Shown here: piece by piece, positions 36,162 through 44,926 of the stretch | How the letters are laid out: each line of letters starts with the position of its first letter | Position numbering within the stretch: the first letter of the stretch is position 1 | Assembly (NCBI RefSeq): GCF_035514885.1 | Contig: NZ_DATJCH010000012.1 | Span: 558,001 to 622,000, forward strand | Source of the DNA: Albibacterium sp035514885 | GTDB lineage: Bacteria; Bacteroidota; Bacteroidia; Sphingobacteriales; Sphingobacteriaceae | DNA length: 64,000 nt | Direction: 5' to 3' | Program-made: the position numbers and the translations under genes | Notes under the pieces: generated by a model | Database searches by the model: none | The model's input: the letters and a program-made list of their open reading frames with translations, nothing else | What the model was told of the DNA's origin: nothing

Positions 36162-36962
36162 ATGAAAATCAAAAATACGCAACAAAAAATATTAACCATT
36201 ATCTTTTTCTGTTTTCTTCTACCCTTTTTTAGTTTTAGTACCAAACAAGATATACCTGATTTTCGAATAAAAACAATCGTTATTGATGCTGGCCACGGTG
36301 GAGAAGACGGCGCAACGCGAGGAGCATTAGCACGCGAGAAAGATGTAGCCCTGCAGGTTGCCTTAAAGCTTGGAAAAAAGATTGAAAGCGAGATGAAAGA
36401 TGTCAAGGTAATCTACACCCGTAAAACAGATGTTTTTGTAAAGCTGTATGAAAGAATAGCCATAGCCAATGAGAACAATGCCGATTTATTTATCTCAATT
36501 CACTGTAACTCTATGCCAAGAAGGGCTGGTAACGAACGAGTTAGTGGCACAGAGACCTTTGTTTCAGGTTTCCACAGACTAGGCGAGCAAGATGTTGCCA
36601 TGCGTGAAAATGCTTCCATGCTATTAGAAGAGAATTATGAAGAGAACTACGATTTTGATCCCAGCGATCCGGAAAGCTATATTATTTTCTCTTTAATGAA
36701 AAACCAATACCGCGATCAAAGTATCAGGCTGGCAACGCTGGTTCAAGAGCAATTTGCCACTTCGGGCAGAAACAATCGTGGTGTTAAAGAGCAGGGGCTT
36801 GCCGTATTAGCGAGAGCAGGTATGCCTGCTATCCTTACAGAAATTGGCTTTATAAGTAATCCCGCTGAAGAAAGATACATGACTTCAGCTGCTGGCCAGG
36901 CAGAAATTGTAGAAAATTTAACCAATGCAATCAAAGCATATAAAAATCAGATTGAACGATAA
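36162..36962 (+). CDS. N-acetylmuramoyl-L-alanine amidase, Amidase_3 family
   Basis: A 266-residue zinc amidase that cuts the bond between MurNAc and the stem peptide. After an N-terminal signal segment (KILTIIFFCFLLPFFSFS) it shows the zinc ligands in VIDAGHGGEDG, the EKDV Glu, SIHCNS and the catalytic Glu in LTEIGFISN. The domain is AmiC-like without an AMIN domain. It heads a run of envelope genes (MCE protein, then PASTA and MltG further on). Confidence 0.92.
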   Translation: MKIKNTQQKILTIIFFCFLLPFFSFSTKQDIPDFRIKTIVIDAGHGGEDGATRGALAREKDVALQVALKLGKKIESEMKDVKVIYTRKTDVFVKLYERIAIANENNADLFISIHCNSMPRRAGNERVSGTETFVSGFHRLGEQDVAMRENASMLLEENYEENYDFDPSDPESYIIFSLMKNQYRDQSIRLATLVQEQFATSGRNNRGVKEQGLAVLARAGMPAILTEIGFISNPAEERYMTSAAGQAEIVENLTNAIKAYKNQIER

Positions 36963-37029
36963 TGTAAAACATTCGGTTAAAAAGAATGTTATGACTTATG
37001 AAATATAAAACCTTTGAACAGAAACTATT

Positions 37030-37974
37030 TTGAAAATTAAAAACGAAACTAAAGTTGGAATCTTGGCAACTGTTGCCATTGCAATACTTGTATTAGGCTA
37101 TAGTTTCTTAAAAGGAAACGATGTCTTTACTTCAGAAAATACTTTTTTTGCAGTTTATGATAGAGTCGACGGTCTAACAGTATCTAAACCCGTTTATGTA
37201 AATGGTTATCAAATAGGGCGGGTTTCCGGCCTCACATTACAACCCGATGGAACCATACTTACGGAATTTAAAATCGATAAGAAATACGAACTTCCTGAAA
37301 ATACCATTGCGCGGATTGCCAGTACTGATTTATTGGGTGGCAAAGCCATTGTTTTTGATCTTGGCGACAGCAAAGCGTATGCAATAAGCGGTGCCACTCT
37401 TCAGTCTGATGTACAGAAGAATATCATGGAGCAGGTTGAACCAATTCAAAAGAAAGCAGAAGCTTTATTTGCTGTATTAGACTCTGTACTAACTTCTGTT
37501 AATAATACCATCAGTCCCGATTTTCAAAAGAATATCAACCGAAGCCTACAAAGTATCGCCAATACGTTAAACACCTTAGAAAATACCGCAATTCAGGTAG
37601 ATGGAATGGTTGGAACTCAAAAATCTAAAATCTCAGGTATCCTAACAAATATGGAATCGATATCTGCTAATTTTAGTAACAATAACGAGAAGCTTACACA
37701 GATATTTACCAATCTTGAAACTGTAAGTGATAAAGCTGCCCGCTTAAACTTTGAAGAAACGATGAATAAAGCCAATCTGGCTGTTTCCGACCTTCAGTTA
37801 GCAGTGGATAATATCAATAACGGAAAAGGATCATTAGGAAAACTATTGAACGACGATGAGCTGTATCACAACCTGGAAGATGCTTCAAAAAGCCTTGATA
37901 ATCTAATTATCGATGTTAAAGAAAATCCTAAAAGATACGTTCACTTCTCAATCTTTGGACGGAAGGCTAACTAA
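37030..37974 (+). CDS. MCE/MlaD family lipid transport protein
   Basis: The 314-residue protein has one membrane helix (about residues 9-26), one MCE domain (about residues 38-115, with VDGLTVSKPVYVNGYQIGRV) and a long helical C-terminus with heptad character. MlaD-like proteins form hexamers that carry phospholipids between membranes. The start codon is TTG at 37030. No MlaE or MlaF gene is adjacent. The last 27 bp overlap the convergent ddl gene. Confidence 0.9.
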   Translation: MKIKNETKVGILATVAIAILVLGYSFLKGNDVFTSENTFFAVYDRVDGLTVSKPVYVNGYQIGRVSGLTLQPDGTILTEFKIDKKYELPENTIARIASTDLLGGKAIVFDLGDSKAYAISGATLQSDVQKNIMEQVEPIQKKAEALFAVLDSVLTSVNNTISPDFQKNINRSLQSIANTLNTLENTAIQVDGMVGTQKSKISGILTNMESISANFSNNNEKLTQIFTNLETVSDKAARLNFEETMNKANLAVSDLQLAVDNINNGKGSLGKLLNDDELYHNLEDASKSLDNLIIDVKENPKRYVHFSIFGRKAN

Positions 37975-38964
37975 AGAGCTTTCAATCCATTCCGTGTAAA
38001 AAGCACGCTCCGTTTTCCCCGTTGCACGAATCTGCTGTGGAATAAAGCTTGTTTTTGTTTGTCCCGGTATGGTATTAATCTCTATAAAGTAGAAGTTGCC
38101 GGTTTCGTGTTCAAAAAAGAAATCGATACGAACCAAACCCTTGCAATTTAGTTTCAGGTAAATCTCCTTCACAATCCTCTCCATTCTTTCCACCTGTTCT
38201 TCATTAATTTCTGCCGGCGTAATTTCCTCAGTTAAGCCTGCTATGTATTTTGCTTTATAATCAAAGAAATCACGACTGGTAATCACTTCCGTGGCAGGAA
38301 GAACTTTCACACCGTCTTTAAAACGATAAACTCCTACGGAAAACTCCCTTCCAGAAACAAACTCCTCTACCAAAACCTGCTTTCCGGTATTTTCAGTACT
38401 GAAAGCTAAATCAACCGCCGCTTTAATATCCTGGGGTTTCTCTACTTTAGACATCCCAATACTGCTTCCTCCCCCATTTGGTTTTACAAAAATGGGCAGC
38501 TTTAGTTTATTTTCAATAATCTCTACCGCTTCCTTTTGATCCTGCTCAAACAGTTGAACAGAATTAGCCAGATACATATCTGATATACCTCTAAGAACCG
38601 CTTTCGTATAAGCCTTATTCATGGTCAGGCTTGATGTTAACGAATCGCAGCACGTATAAGGCAAGCCCAGCATTTCAAAATAACCCTGTAGCAATCCATT
38701 TTCTCCGGGCGAGCCATGAATCATCATAAATATTAAATCAAAGTGAATCTTATTCTCCTTATAATTTAAGCTAAAATCACCTTTATCAATGGGGTAAACA
38801 TTGCCATCTTTGCTCTCATAAAACCAGTCACGAGGCAATATCTTTATTTTATAAACATCATAAAGTTCAGCATTCAGGCTCTCCTCAACAAAGGCTGCAC
38901 TGTTGTAAGATACTTCATCTTCACCCGAATAGCCCCCACAAAGCAAGGCAATCTTTAATTTCAT
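37948..38964 (-). CDS. ddl: D-alanine--D-alanine ligase
   Basis: An ATP-grasp ligase of 338 residues that makes D-Ala-D-Ala for peptidoglycan. The N-terminal GGYSGEDEVS segment, FVKPNGGGSSIGMSKV near residue 154, DYKAKYIAG near residue 232 (Tyr of the D-Ala, not D-lactate, type) and EINTIPGQT near residue 306 are visible. The ATG at 38964 (MKLKIALLCGG) is the family start. A TTG at 38985 would add seven residues. It is divergent from the PASTA gene and overlaps the MCE gene tail to tail by 27 bp. Confidence 0.95.
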   Translation of the reverse strand: MKLKIALLCGGYSGEDEVSYNSAAFVEESLNAELYDVYKIKILPRDWFYESKDGNVYPIDKGDFSLNYKENKIHFDLIFMMIHGSPGENGLLQGYFEMLGLPYTCCDSLTSSLTMNKAYTKAVLRGISDMYLANSVQLFEQDQKEAVEIIENKLKLPIFVKPNGGGSSIGMSKVEKPQDIKAAVDLAFSTENTGKQVLVEEFVSGREFSVGVYRFKDGVKVLPATEVITSRDFFDYKAKYIAGLTEEITPAEINEEQVERMERIVKEIYLKLNCKGLVRIDFFFEHETGNFYFIEINTIPGQTKTSFIPQQIRATGKTERAFYTEWIESSLVSLPSKD

Positions 38965-39106
38965 ATATGGCAATTTTAAAAGCAAATATAGATTTATTTT
39001 ACGTTCATCTTTAATATTTTGAGTAAGTTTGGAGGTGAAAAAGCCGTATTTAATCTATTGGATTAATATTTGCTAACAAAGAAGAAGATTTGTTTAAATT
39101 ATCAAT

Positions 39107-39871
39107 ATGAGTAAATTTTTCCAGTACCTTGGTACTAAAACATTTAGAAGGCACCTAATTATAGCAATCGTATCGATTATTATATTTGTGACCCTAATAT
39201 TCTTTGTTTTACGCAATTATACACACCATGGCGAAAAGATTATGGTTCCGGATTTAAAAAATAAATCCATTACTGAAGCCATTGGTCTTTTAGAGCAGCA
39301 AGGATTCAGATACGAGGTAGATTCTGTATACCAATCAGATGCCAGACCAGGAATTATTCTTGATCAGGATCCCATTGCAGGTTCTTTCGTAAAAGATAAC
39401 CGCACCATCTATCTCACCATGATTACCTTAACCCCACCAGTAGTTGACTTCCCTGAAATACGTGAAATGACCTTCCTGGAAGCGCGTGCTTTGCTTGGTA
39501 ACCTTGAACTTCGAATAGGCGATACCACCTATGTGCCAGATATTGCCCGAGATGTTGTACTGGATGTTCGCTATGGCGGTGAGGAATTAAAAGCCGGACA
39601 AGAAATTCCCAAAGGCTCCCGAATCAACTTGATTCTAGGTAACGGAATGGGCGCTTCAGAAGTACTTGTACCCAATGTTATAGGCTTAACTCTTAGCGAG
39701 GCACGCTTTGCCATTCTAGGATCTTCCTTAACCCTTGGTACAGTCAATTATATGGGTTATGTTACCGACAGCTTATCAGCACGTGTAGTAAGTCAAACAC
39801 CACCGGCAGATTCTTTGCAAACCGAGATGGTGAGTGTTGGCACTGCTGTTAATCTTGCTTTAAGCAACTAG
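39107..39871 (+). CDS. Membrane-anchored PASTA domain protein
   Basis: The 254-residue protein has one N-terminal membrane helix (about residues 18-38) and three PASTA domains (about residues 45-108, 112-178 and 184-253) with the repeating VPDLKNKSITEAIGLLEQ pattern. There is no kinase domain, so it is not a PknB-type receptor but a periplasmic peptidoglycan-binding protein. Its place beside ddl and mltG is typical for Bacteroidota and supports a cell-wall role. Confidence 0.92.
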   Translation: MSKFFQYLGTKTFRRHLIIAIVSIIIFVTLIFFVLRNYTHHGEKIMVPDLKNKSITEAIGLLEQQGFRYEVDSVYQSDARPGIILDQDPIAGSFVKDNRTIYLTMITLTPPVVDFPEIREMTFLEARALLGNLELRIGDTTYVPDIARDVVLDVRYGGEELKAGQEIPKGSRINLILGNGMGASEVLVPNVIGLTLSEARFAILGSSLTLGTVNYMGYVTDSLSARVVSQTPPADSLQTEMVSVGTAVNLALSN

Positions 39872-39882
39872 AAAGACTCCCT

Positions 39883-40926
39883 ATGCAAAAAAAATCCATT
39901 TCTCTAAAGAAGGCAATAGTAGCTTTAGCCGTATTTGTATTTATCCTTGCAATCGGTATTGGTTTCTATGTTTATCAACGGTATTTAGCACCCAATGTAA
40001 CTGATAGTCAAGCTTATTTATACATTCCTACAGGTTCAGATTTTGAAGACCTAATGAAAAACCTGGATGATAATAAGATTGTAGAAGATACTGCAACTTT
40101 CAGGTGGCTGGCAGAAAGAAAAGACTATCCGCTTAATATAAAAGCCGGTAAATATAAATTAACAGAAGGTATGAATAACCGTACCCTCATTAATCATCTA
40201 AGTATCGGGCTGCAAGAGCCCGTTAAACTGCGTTTTCAAAACATCCGCTTAAAGCAAAACTTCGCAGGTCTGTTAGCCAAGCAACTTGAACCGGACTCTC
40301 TTGCTTTTATTGAACTTTTAAATAATGATAGCCTGGCAAACGCATATGGTTTCAACCATGAAAACTTCTTTACGATGTTTATTCCAAACACCTATGAGTT
40401 TTTCTGGAATACCTCTACTGAACAATTTGTTGAAAGAATGCATAAAGAGTACAATACATTCTGGACCGAAGAAAGAAAGGCTAAAGCAAAAGCTCTTAAT
40501 CTTACACCCATTGAAGTTAGTAACTTAGCTGCTATCGTAAAAGGCGAAGCCTTACATACGGATGAAATGCCTAAAATAGCCGGATTGTACCTTAACCGTT
40601 TAAAAAAGGGAATGCTTTTACAGGCCGATCCAACAGTAATCTTTGCCACTCAAGATTTTAGCATTAGGCGAGTTTTGAATGTACATTTACGCACCAATTC
40701 TCCCTATAATACTTATATCCACAAAGGATTGCCTCCCGGACCTATCATGATGCCCAGCATTGCTTCTATCGATGCTGTTTTAAATCCTCAAACGCATGAT
40801 TACATTTACATGTGCGCCAAAGATGATTTTTCAGGCTATCATAACTTTGCAACTACTGTGGCTCAGCATTTAATAAATGCAAGAAAATTCCAAAAAGCAC
40901 TAGATGAAAGGAATATAAAACGTTAA
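39883..40926 (+). CDS. mltG: Endolytic murein transglycosylase
   Basis: A 347-residue MltG protein that cuts nascent glycan strands and so limits their length. It has an N-terminal membrane helix (about residues 9-30), an LysM-like region and the YceG domain with NLAAIVKGEAL (retaining the second Glu of the usual EKET motif), KIAGLYLNRLKKGMLLQADPT and NTYIHKGLPPGPI. The gene starts 11 bp after the PASTA gene and ends 1 bp before the thioesterase gene, so these form one operon. Confidence 0.94.
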   Translation: MQKKSISLKKAIVALAVFVFILAIGIGFYVYQRYLAPNVTDSQAYLYIPTGSDFEDLMKNLDDNKIVEDTATFRWLAERKDYPLNIKAGKYKLTEGMNNRTLINHLSIGLQEPVKLRFQNIRLKQNFAGLLAKQLEPDSLAFIELLNNDSLANAYGFNHENFFTMFIPNTYEFFWNTSTEQFVERMHKEYNTFWTEERKAKAKALNLTPIEVSNLAAIVKGEALHTDEMPKIAGLYLNRLKKGMLLQADPTVIFATQDFSIRRVLNVHLRTNSPYNTYIHKGLPPGPIMMPSIASIDAVLNPQTHDYIYMCAKDDFSGYHNFATTVAQHLINARKFQKALDERNIKR

Positions 40927-40927
40927 T

Positions 40928-41335
40928 ATGTTTAAATTTAGCTGTAATATTAGGGTACGATACGGTGAGACAGATCAAATGGGCTATGTTTATTATGGCA
41001 ATTATGCCCAATATTACGAAGTTGCCCGTGTAGAAATGTTGCGTAGTTTAGGTACTTCGTATAAAGACATGGAAAACAATGGCGTCATGATGCCTGTTTT
41101 GGATTTATATTGTAAGTACATAAAACCAGGCAGATACGATGAAAACCTGACAATTACCGTTATGATTAAAGAAAAGCCAGGTATTCGTATCAAGTTCTAT
41201 TATGAGATTCATAATGAGCAGCAAGAATTAATTAATATAGGAGAAACCATTTTAGTGTTTGTCAACATAGAAAAGAACAAACCCTGCCTTCCGCCGGAAG
41301 AGTTTAATAAAAAGATGGCTCCTTTTTTTACCTAG
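40928..41335 (+). CDS. Acyl-CoA thioesterase, YbgC/4HBT-like
   Basis: A 135-residue hotdog-fold thioesterase. RVRYGETDQMGYVYYGNYAQYYE contains the 4-hydroxybenzoyl-CoA thioesterase active-site Asp, and RPGRYD-like KPGRYDENLTITV follows. YbgC-type enzymes hydrolyse short acyl-CoA or acyl-ACP and are often linked to envelope genes, as here. It lies 1 bp after mltG and 6 bp before the YihY gene. Confidence 0.9.
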   Translation: MFKFSCNIRVRYGETDQMGYVYYGNYAQYYEVARVEMLRSLGTSYKDMENNGVMMPVLDLYCKYIKPGRYDENLTITVMIKEKPGIRIKFYYEIHNEQQELINIGETILVFVNIEKNKPCLPPEEFNKKMAPFFT

Positions 41336-41341
41336 TAAAGC

Positions 41342-42331
41342 ATGAATCGAGTTCACCAAACTTTGTTGAAATTCAAACCTTACGATTATTTTATTGAATG
41401 GACAAAAGTTGTTGTATTGCCAGGTTTTGGTTCATTGCCTTTATATACAGTAGCAGTTTTTTTCTTTCAGGAAATAGCTCGGGAATCCCTTTTAAACAAG
41501 GCATCCTCATTAGCTTATAACTTCTTGCTGGCTATTTTTCCTGCTATCATCTTCCTCTTTACCTTAATTCCTTATATCCCTGTAAAGAACTTTCAAGAGC
41601 AGTTACTTTCTTTTACAGCGCTGGTTTTGCCAGAAAATGCCTATGAAACCATCCGTACAACCGTAGAAGATATTATCATCAATCAAAACAGCGGATTGCT
41701 TTCCTTTGGTTTCATTGCAGCAGCACTCTTCGCCACCAACGGATTAACATCATTAATGCAGGCCTTCAATAAGGCATCTCTCATTACAGAAAACAGAGGC
41801 TGGATAAAACAACGCTTAGTAGCTATCGGCCTGGCTTTTATGATCGTCGTTGCTCTTACCATCGGCATGACCCTTCTTACCATATCCAGCCAAATCTTCA
41901 CTTTCTTAAAAGACTTATTTGACATAGGCAACAGTTCCTGGCTCAACGTCATCATGGTAACCCGCTGGTTTATTCTGTCGGCTATTTACTTTTTCACCGT
42001 AAGCTTTGTTTATAAATACGGCCCATCTTCAGCCACCAAGTGGAAATTTTTTAGTCCGGGTGCAACATTTTCAACAATTTTAGCTATTTTCACCTTCATA
42101 GGCTTCGCCTACTACATAAACCATTTTAATACCTACAACAAATTATACGGTTCTATTGGTACTTTAATTGTAATAATGATCTGGCTATATCTAAACTCTT
42201 TAATATTATTAATCGGCTTTGAGCTAAATGCCGCCATAGAACTCTCAAAACGCAGTATCAAAATCGTAACTCCTCGTTTTAATTCATTCAAATCAGATGT
42301 ACAATTAGAAGATCGTTTAAAACGTTGGTAA
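41342..42331 (+). CDS. YihY/BrkB family membrane protein
   Basis: The 329-residue protein has six predicted membrane helices spread from about residue 35 to 300, starting with LNKASSLAYNFLLAIFPAIIF. The conserved FNKASLITENRGWIKQRLVAI and WLYLNSLILLIGFELNAA motifs place it in the YihY/BrkB family, a UPF0761-type group of unknown function that was once wrongly called RNase BN. End of the ddl-adjacent envelope operon. Confidence 0.9.
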   Translation: MNRVHQTLLKFKPYDYFIEWTKVVVLPGFGSLPLYTVAVFFFQEIARESLLNKASSLAYNFLLAIFPAIIFLFTLIPYIPVKNFQEQLLSFTALVLPENAYETIRTTVEDIIINQNSGLLSFGFIAAALFATNGLTSLMQAFNKASLITENRGWIKQRLVAIGLAFMIVVALTIGMTLLTISSQIFTFLKDLFDIGNSSWLNVIMVTRWFILSAIYFFTVSFVYKYGPSSATKWKFFSPGATFSTILAIFTFIGFAYYINHFNTYNKLYGSIGTLIVIMIWLYLNSLILLIGFELNAAIELSKRSIKIVTPRFNSFKSDVQLEDRLKRW

Positions 42332-42398
42332 AACATCCCATAAACACATTAACCATTTAATACATAATTTTAGAACCATAACATTAAAAAACAATCAA

Positions 42399-43319
42399 AT
42401 GAAAAGCAGAAAAGACTTTTTAAGACAATCAGCCATGCTTGCAGCAGGGGCTATTATTTTGCCATCATGTATGTCAGGTGGCGATAATACTTCAAAAACC
42501 CAAGACGCAAACAATGAAGCATCAGGAACAGCATCTGATCTCAATATCGGTTTGCAGCTATATACTTTAAGAGAAATCATCGGACAAGATGTTACCGGAG
42601 TAATCGGAAAAGTTGCTGCAATTGGCTACAAAGATGTTGAAAGCTACGGTTTTTCATCTACTGGTGGATATTGGGGATTAAGTCCACTAGAGTTTAAAGC
42701 ACTATTAGATCAAAATAACCTGGTAAGCACCAGCGGACATTATGGTATCGAAGAATTTATCAGAACCGATAGTAAAGATGAACTTCAAGCTATCATTGAG
42801 GCTGCAAAAGTAATTGGAAACGAATATGTTACAGTTCCTTACCTTTCTGAAGACTTAAGATCACTTGACAGCTATAAAATGATTGCTGATAAGCTAAATA
42901 TCGCTGCAGAAATGTGTAAAGAAGCAGGTTTAAAACTAGGATACCATAACCATGATTTTGAATTTGCAGACTTAGGAGACGGCGAAACAGCCCTTAAAAT
43001 CTTTATGAAAAATACAGATCCTGCCCTGGTTCAATTTGAATTAGATCTATACTGGGCAGTTCGTTCAGGAAACGACCCTCTTGCTCTATTCAAAGAGTTT
43101 CCAGGACGTTTTGCTATGTGGCATATCAAAGACATGGATAAAACTACTCCAGGCCTTAACACCGAAATAGGAAGTGGTTCTATCGACTATAAAGCCATTT
43201 TTACAGGTGCTAAAGAATCCGGAATGAAGCATATCTTTGTAGAGCAAGAAAACTTCAGCATCGATCCATTCGAAAGCATTACCCAAAGCTTTAACTACGT
43301 AAACACAGAATTAATTTAA
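42399..43319 (+). CDS. Exported sugar phosphate isomerase/epimerase-like lipoprotein
   Basis: A 306-residue TIM-barrel protein of the xylose isomerase-like group. The N-terminus SRKDFLRQSAMLAAGAIILP resembles a twin-arginine signal (RK in place of RR) and is followed by Cys in a lipobox-like LPSC. A Ser/Asn-rich linker comes next. Metal-binding residues typical of the family are seen in YHNHDFEF near residue 185, FELDLYWAV near residue 211, MWHIKD near residue 238 and VEQENF near residue 285. It probably acts on a sugar outside the cytoplasm. Substrate unknown. Confidence 0.85.
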   Translation: MKSRKDFLRQSAMLAAGAIILPSCMSGGDNTSKTQDANNEASGTASDLNIGLQLYTLREIIGQDVTGVIGKVAAIGYKDVESYGFSSTGGYWGLSPLEFKALLDQNNLVSTSGHYGIEEFIRTDSKDELQAIIEAAKVIGNEYVTVPYLSEDLRSLDSYKMIADKLNIAAEMCKEAGLKLGYHNHDFEFADLGDGETALKIFMKNTDPALVQFELDLYWAVRSGNDPLALFKEFPGRFAMWHIKDMDKTTPGLNTEIGSGSIDYKAIFTGAKESGMKHIFVEQENFSIDPFESITQSFNYVNTELI

Positions 43320-43334
43320 TGTAACCTTTCTGTA

Positions 43335-43374
43335 TATATACCCATATCTTTAAAAATAAAGGTGTGGGTATATA
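43335..43374 (+). terminator. Probable terminator of the isomerase gene
   Basis: A 17-bp stem (two G-U pairs) with a 6-nt loop starts 16 bp after the stop codon. It is followed by A/T-rich sequence without a long T run. Confidence 0.55.
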
Positions 43375-43390
43375 ATATTCCTTATATTTA

Positions 43391-43427
43391 CTATCGTGTA
43401 ACGAAGGAAAAGTCACGATAGACTTTT
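43391..43427. repeat. Overlapping inverted repeats upstream of the desaturase
   Basis: CTATCGTG (43391-43398) pairs with CACGATAG (43414-43421), and AAAAGT (43408-43413) pairs with ACTTTT (43422-43427). They share sequence space and exclude each other. They lie upstream of the predicted desaturase promoter, so they may be a second terminator or a protein site. Confidence 0.4.
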
Positions 43428-43454
43428 AGGTGCCTGTTTGAGTAATTATTAAAG

Positions 43455-43474
43455 TTAACGCGTTAATAGATTTG
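43455..43474 (+). promoter_or_regulatory. Desaturase promoter with a palindromic operator next to the -7 box
   Basis: TAGATTTG (43467-43474) matches the TAnnTTTG box exactly, and TTAACGCGTTAA (43455-43466), a perfect 12-bp palindrome, touches it. No TTTG is found 19 bp upstream of the -7 box. The start of transcription would be about 40 nt before the ATG at 43521. A dimeric repressor bound here would block RNA polymerase. Confidence 0.5.
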
Positions 43475-43520
43475 CGATTCATTGTATCTCCAGGAATTAC
43501 TTTAATAATAAAAAAACTAT

Positions 43521-44606
43521 ATGGCATTAAGCAACAAATTAAAGTTCAGTAATAAAAATCATTCCTCTTTTTTCACCGAAGTAAGACATAAGGTAGATCA
43601 TTACTTTAAGTCCAATAATATTGAAAAAAAGGCCAATGGTGCCATGTGGACCAAAGCCATTGTTTTCCTAAGCTGCTTTATCGTATTATATTTCCTGATC
43701 ATTTCCAATCTGTTCAGTCCCTTAACCATGCTGCTATTTGCCGTATTATTAGGCATAATCAGTGCGTTTATCGGATTTAATATCTGTCACGATGCCATCC
43801 ATGGGGCACTTTCATCCAATTCAAAGGTTAATAAAATATTCAGTACCGTTTTCCATTTCGTAGGAGCCAATCCCTATGTTTGGAATATCACCCACAACGT
43901 AGTTCATCATACCTATACCAATATCGCCGGTCATGATGAAGACCTTGAAATAGCACCCGGACTTATCCGCCTCTCGGATGACGATAAGCTAACCAGCATG
44001 CATCGTTTCCAACATTATTATGCATTTCCATTATATTGCCTGGCTTCTTTATCCTGGGTATTTCGTAAAGATTATAAGAAGTTCTTTCAGGCAAAAGTTG
44101 GCGAGTGCATCAGTCCAAAACACCCAAGAATAGAATATTTTAACCTGTTCTTCTTTAAGTTTTTATACTATTTCCTATTCTTTGGTTTACCTGTAATCCT
44201 TACTGATATTACCTGGTGGCAAGGAATCATCGGCTTTGTTGCCCTACATTTTGCACAAGGTTTAGTAATGGGTTTGGTATTCCAATTGGCTCATGTTGTT
44301 GAGGGAACCGAGTTCCCCACTCCCGATGTAGAGGGAAATATGGAAGATGCCTGGGCAGAGCATCAAATGCGAACTACCGCCAACTTCTCTATGAAAAGCA
44401 AATCAGCAGCCTTCCTTTTAGGAGGGTTAAATCAACAGGTTGAGCATCATTTATTTCCTAAAATATGTCATATCCACTACCCTGCTATTTCAAAAATTGT
44501 TCGAGAAACTGCCCATCAATATCAACTTCCTTATATTGAGAACATCACATTCTGGGATGCCCTAAAATCTCATTATACTATTTTAAAGAAGTTTAGCGTA
44601 GCTTAA
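43521..44606 (+). CDS. Membrane fatty acid desaturase
   Basis: The 361-residue protein has the three histidine boxes of acyl-lipid/acyl-CoA desaturases: HDAIH (residues 90-94), HNVVHH (residues 125-130) and QQVEHH near residue 308, around four membrane helices. The QxxHH third box resembles front-end (delta-5/6 or linoleoyl-CoA) desaturases, but there is no fused cytochrome b5 domain. It should introduce double bonds into membrane lipids with a di-iron centre. The stop codon overlaps the stop of the convergent AtuA-like gene (TTAA at 44603-44606). Confidence 0.9.
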   Translation: MALSNKLKFSNKNHSSFFTEVRHKVDHYFKSNNIEKKANGAMWTKAIVFLSCFIVLYFLIISNLFSPLTMLLFAVLLGIISAFIGFNICHDAIHGALSSNSKVNKIFSTVFHFVGANPYVWNITHNVVHHTYTNIAGHDEDLEIAPGLIRLSDDDKLTSMHRFQHYYAFPLYCLASLSWVFRKDYKKFFQAKVGECISPKHPRIEYFNLFFFKFLYYFLFFGLPVILTDITWWQGIIGFVALHFAQGLVMGLVFQLAHVVEGTEFPTPDVEGNMEDAWAEHQMRTTANFSMKSKSAAFLLGGLNQQVEHHLFPKICHIHYPAISKIVRETAHQYQLPYIENITFWDALKSHYTILKKFSVA

Positions 44607-44926
44607 TAATCATCACTAGTTTCTATTTCTAAGGAGAGCAAAGCATAGCTAAGACTTTTGCCATGTGCATCCATTCTTAAAGAAGTGGTTACGCCCCCTG
44701 CTAGTGCCTCGTAGCAAACAAATTGAAGCGAAGATATAAGGGGTAATTCAAAGCGCTTTATCTCTCCCATAACTATATTCTTTAAATGTTCCTTTACCAA
44801 ATCTACTGTAACGGTTGCTTTAAGTAACTCATAATCTTCCTCTTTATAAGGGATCAATGAGAGAGTAAGTGTATTTCCTTTATCGCCAGCCCGACTATGA
44901 GCTATATCATAGAGCTTTATTTTCAT
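44603..44926 (-). CDS. AtuA-like C-terminal ferredoxin-fold protein
   Basis: A 107-residue protein that matches the small C-terminal domain found in AtuA-type proteins (YDIAHSRAGDKGNTLTLSLI at the start, shown from residue 6). It overlaps the larger AtuA-like gene by 4 bp (ATGA), so a protein that is fused in other bacteria is split here into two subunits that probably assemble. Last gene of the esterase-transporter operon. Confidence 0.82.
   Translation of the reverse strand: MKIKLYDIAHSRAGDKGNTLTLSLIPYKEEDYELLKATVTVDLVKEHLKNIVMGEIKRFELPLISSLQFVCYEALAGGVTTSLRMDAHGKSLSYALLSLEIETSDDY

Noticed and set aside
43391..43427. H-type pseudoknot in the desaturase leader
   Set aside because: The connecting loop between the two stems would have zero nucleotides, so both cannot form together, and the site lies upstream of the predicted promoter.
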